Source: Dehalococcoidia bacterium
Lineage (GTDB): Bacteria; Chloroflexota; Dehalococcoidia; GIF9; AB-539-J10
Assembly: GCA_030606385.1 (NCBI GenBank)
Contig: JAUWGN010000060.1
Coordinates: forward strand, 1-6,682
Length of the DNA stretch: 6,682 nucleotides
Reading direction: 5' to 3'
Shown here: in pieces, positions 6,544 to 6,682 of the stretch
Layout of the letters: the number at the start of each line of letters is the position of its first letter
How positions within the stretch are numbered: the stretch's first letter is position 1
Notes under the pieces: generated by a model
Seen by the model: the letters and a program-made list of their open reading frames with translations, nothing else
Databases searched by the model: none
Told to the model about the DNA's origin: nothing
Made by a program: the position numbers and the translations under genes

Positions 6544-6586
6544 ACCACAAGGGATTAGCTCATTCCTGGCTAACCTAAGATGTGGT
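6544..6586. repeat. Interrupted palindrome, possible hairpin
   Basis: Outer arms ACCACA (6544-6549) and TGTGGT (6581-6586) are perfect complements. Inside them GGATTAGC (6552-6559) and GCTAACC (6569-6575) pair with one bulged base around a nine-base loop. There is no T-run on either side, so it does not look like an intrinsic terminator. It could be an operator, a structured leader RNA or chance. Confidence 0.5.
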
Positions 6587-6682
6587 AATGCTAAACATGC
6601 CTGCTATCGCTGTTTAAGAGCATTCTGCAACCAGAAAGCTAATGGCTATGAGAAGGCTATGCCGTGAAGGCTACTAACAGCC

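Larger units (their letters stand above)
6397..6682. other. Non-coding region upstream of the tRNA-led cluster
   Basis: No coding sequence is supported here. All three minus-strand frames entering at 6682 stop within about 40 bases, and the plus-strand frames reaching 6682 are interrupted by stops near 6649, 6665 and 6675. The region holds a possible promoter near 6445-6473, a (CA)6 run at 6482-6493 followed by an ATT-rich stretch, an interrupted palindrome at 6544-6586, and several copies of an AAGGCTA-like word at 6521-6673. It probably contains the promoter and 5' leader for the tRNA and operon. Confidence 0.6.

Noticed and set aside
6354..6578. 74-codon plus-strand reading frame
   Set aside because: It starts inside the tRNA on the opposite strand, has no recognisable motif and crosses the likely promoter region.

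Overview
The window is a compact, single-strand housekeeping gene cluster from a bacterium. Every recognisable gene is on the minus strand, so transcription runs from high to low coordinates. In transcription order they are: tRNA-Leu(UAG), a short-chain (probably geranylgeranyl) polyprenyl diphosphate synthase, phosphoglycerate kinase (pgk), triosephosphate isomerase (tpiA), tRNA dimethylallyltransferase (miaA), diaminopimelate epimerase (dapF), LL-diaminopimelate aminotransferase (dapL), and the 5' part of hflX, which runs off the window at position 1.

Organism: moderate G+C, DapL-type lysine/diaminopimelate synthesis beside dapF, and the general flavour of the proteins suggest an anaerobic-type bacterium. 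I favour Chloroflexota, possibly Dehalococcoidia. This is inference from memory of protein families, not a database result.

Layout: 1-278 is the partial hflX; 275-1444 dapL; 1445-1485 a 41-nt gap; 1486-2349 dapF; 2346-3257 miaA (ATGA overlap with dapF); 3276-4043 tpiA; 4056-5255 pgk; 5264-6301 polyprenyl synthase; 6315-6396 tRNA-Leu; 6397-6682 non-coding upstream DNA with a possible promoter, a CA microsatellite and an interrupted palindrome. Gaps between the protein genes run from a 4-nt overlap to 41 nt and show no convincing terminator, so a single long operon headed by a tRNA is likely.

How the genes fit together: DapL makes LL-diaminopimelate and DapF converts it to the meso form for lysine (and for the wall, if the organism has one). 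TpiA and Pgk are central glycolytic/gluconeogenic enzymes. The polyprenyl synthase and MiaA both consume dimethylallyl diphosphate, one to build isoprenoid chains and the other to modify tRNA. HflX is a ribosome-associated GTPase.

No new defence, mobile or biosynthetic system is visible. The points most worth a second look are: hflX has no ATG, GTG or TTG start before its conserved domain, but has two good ribosome binding sites ahead of ATA and ATT codons, the ATA overlapping the dapL stop as ATAG; the tRNA-Leu lies only 13 nt from the synthase start; and Pgk has Ser in place of the usual Asp of its GGGD metal/nucleotide loop.
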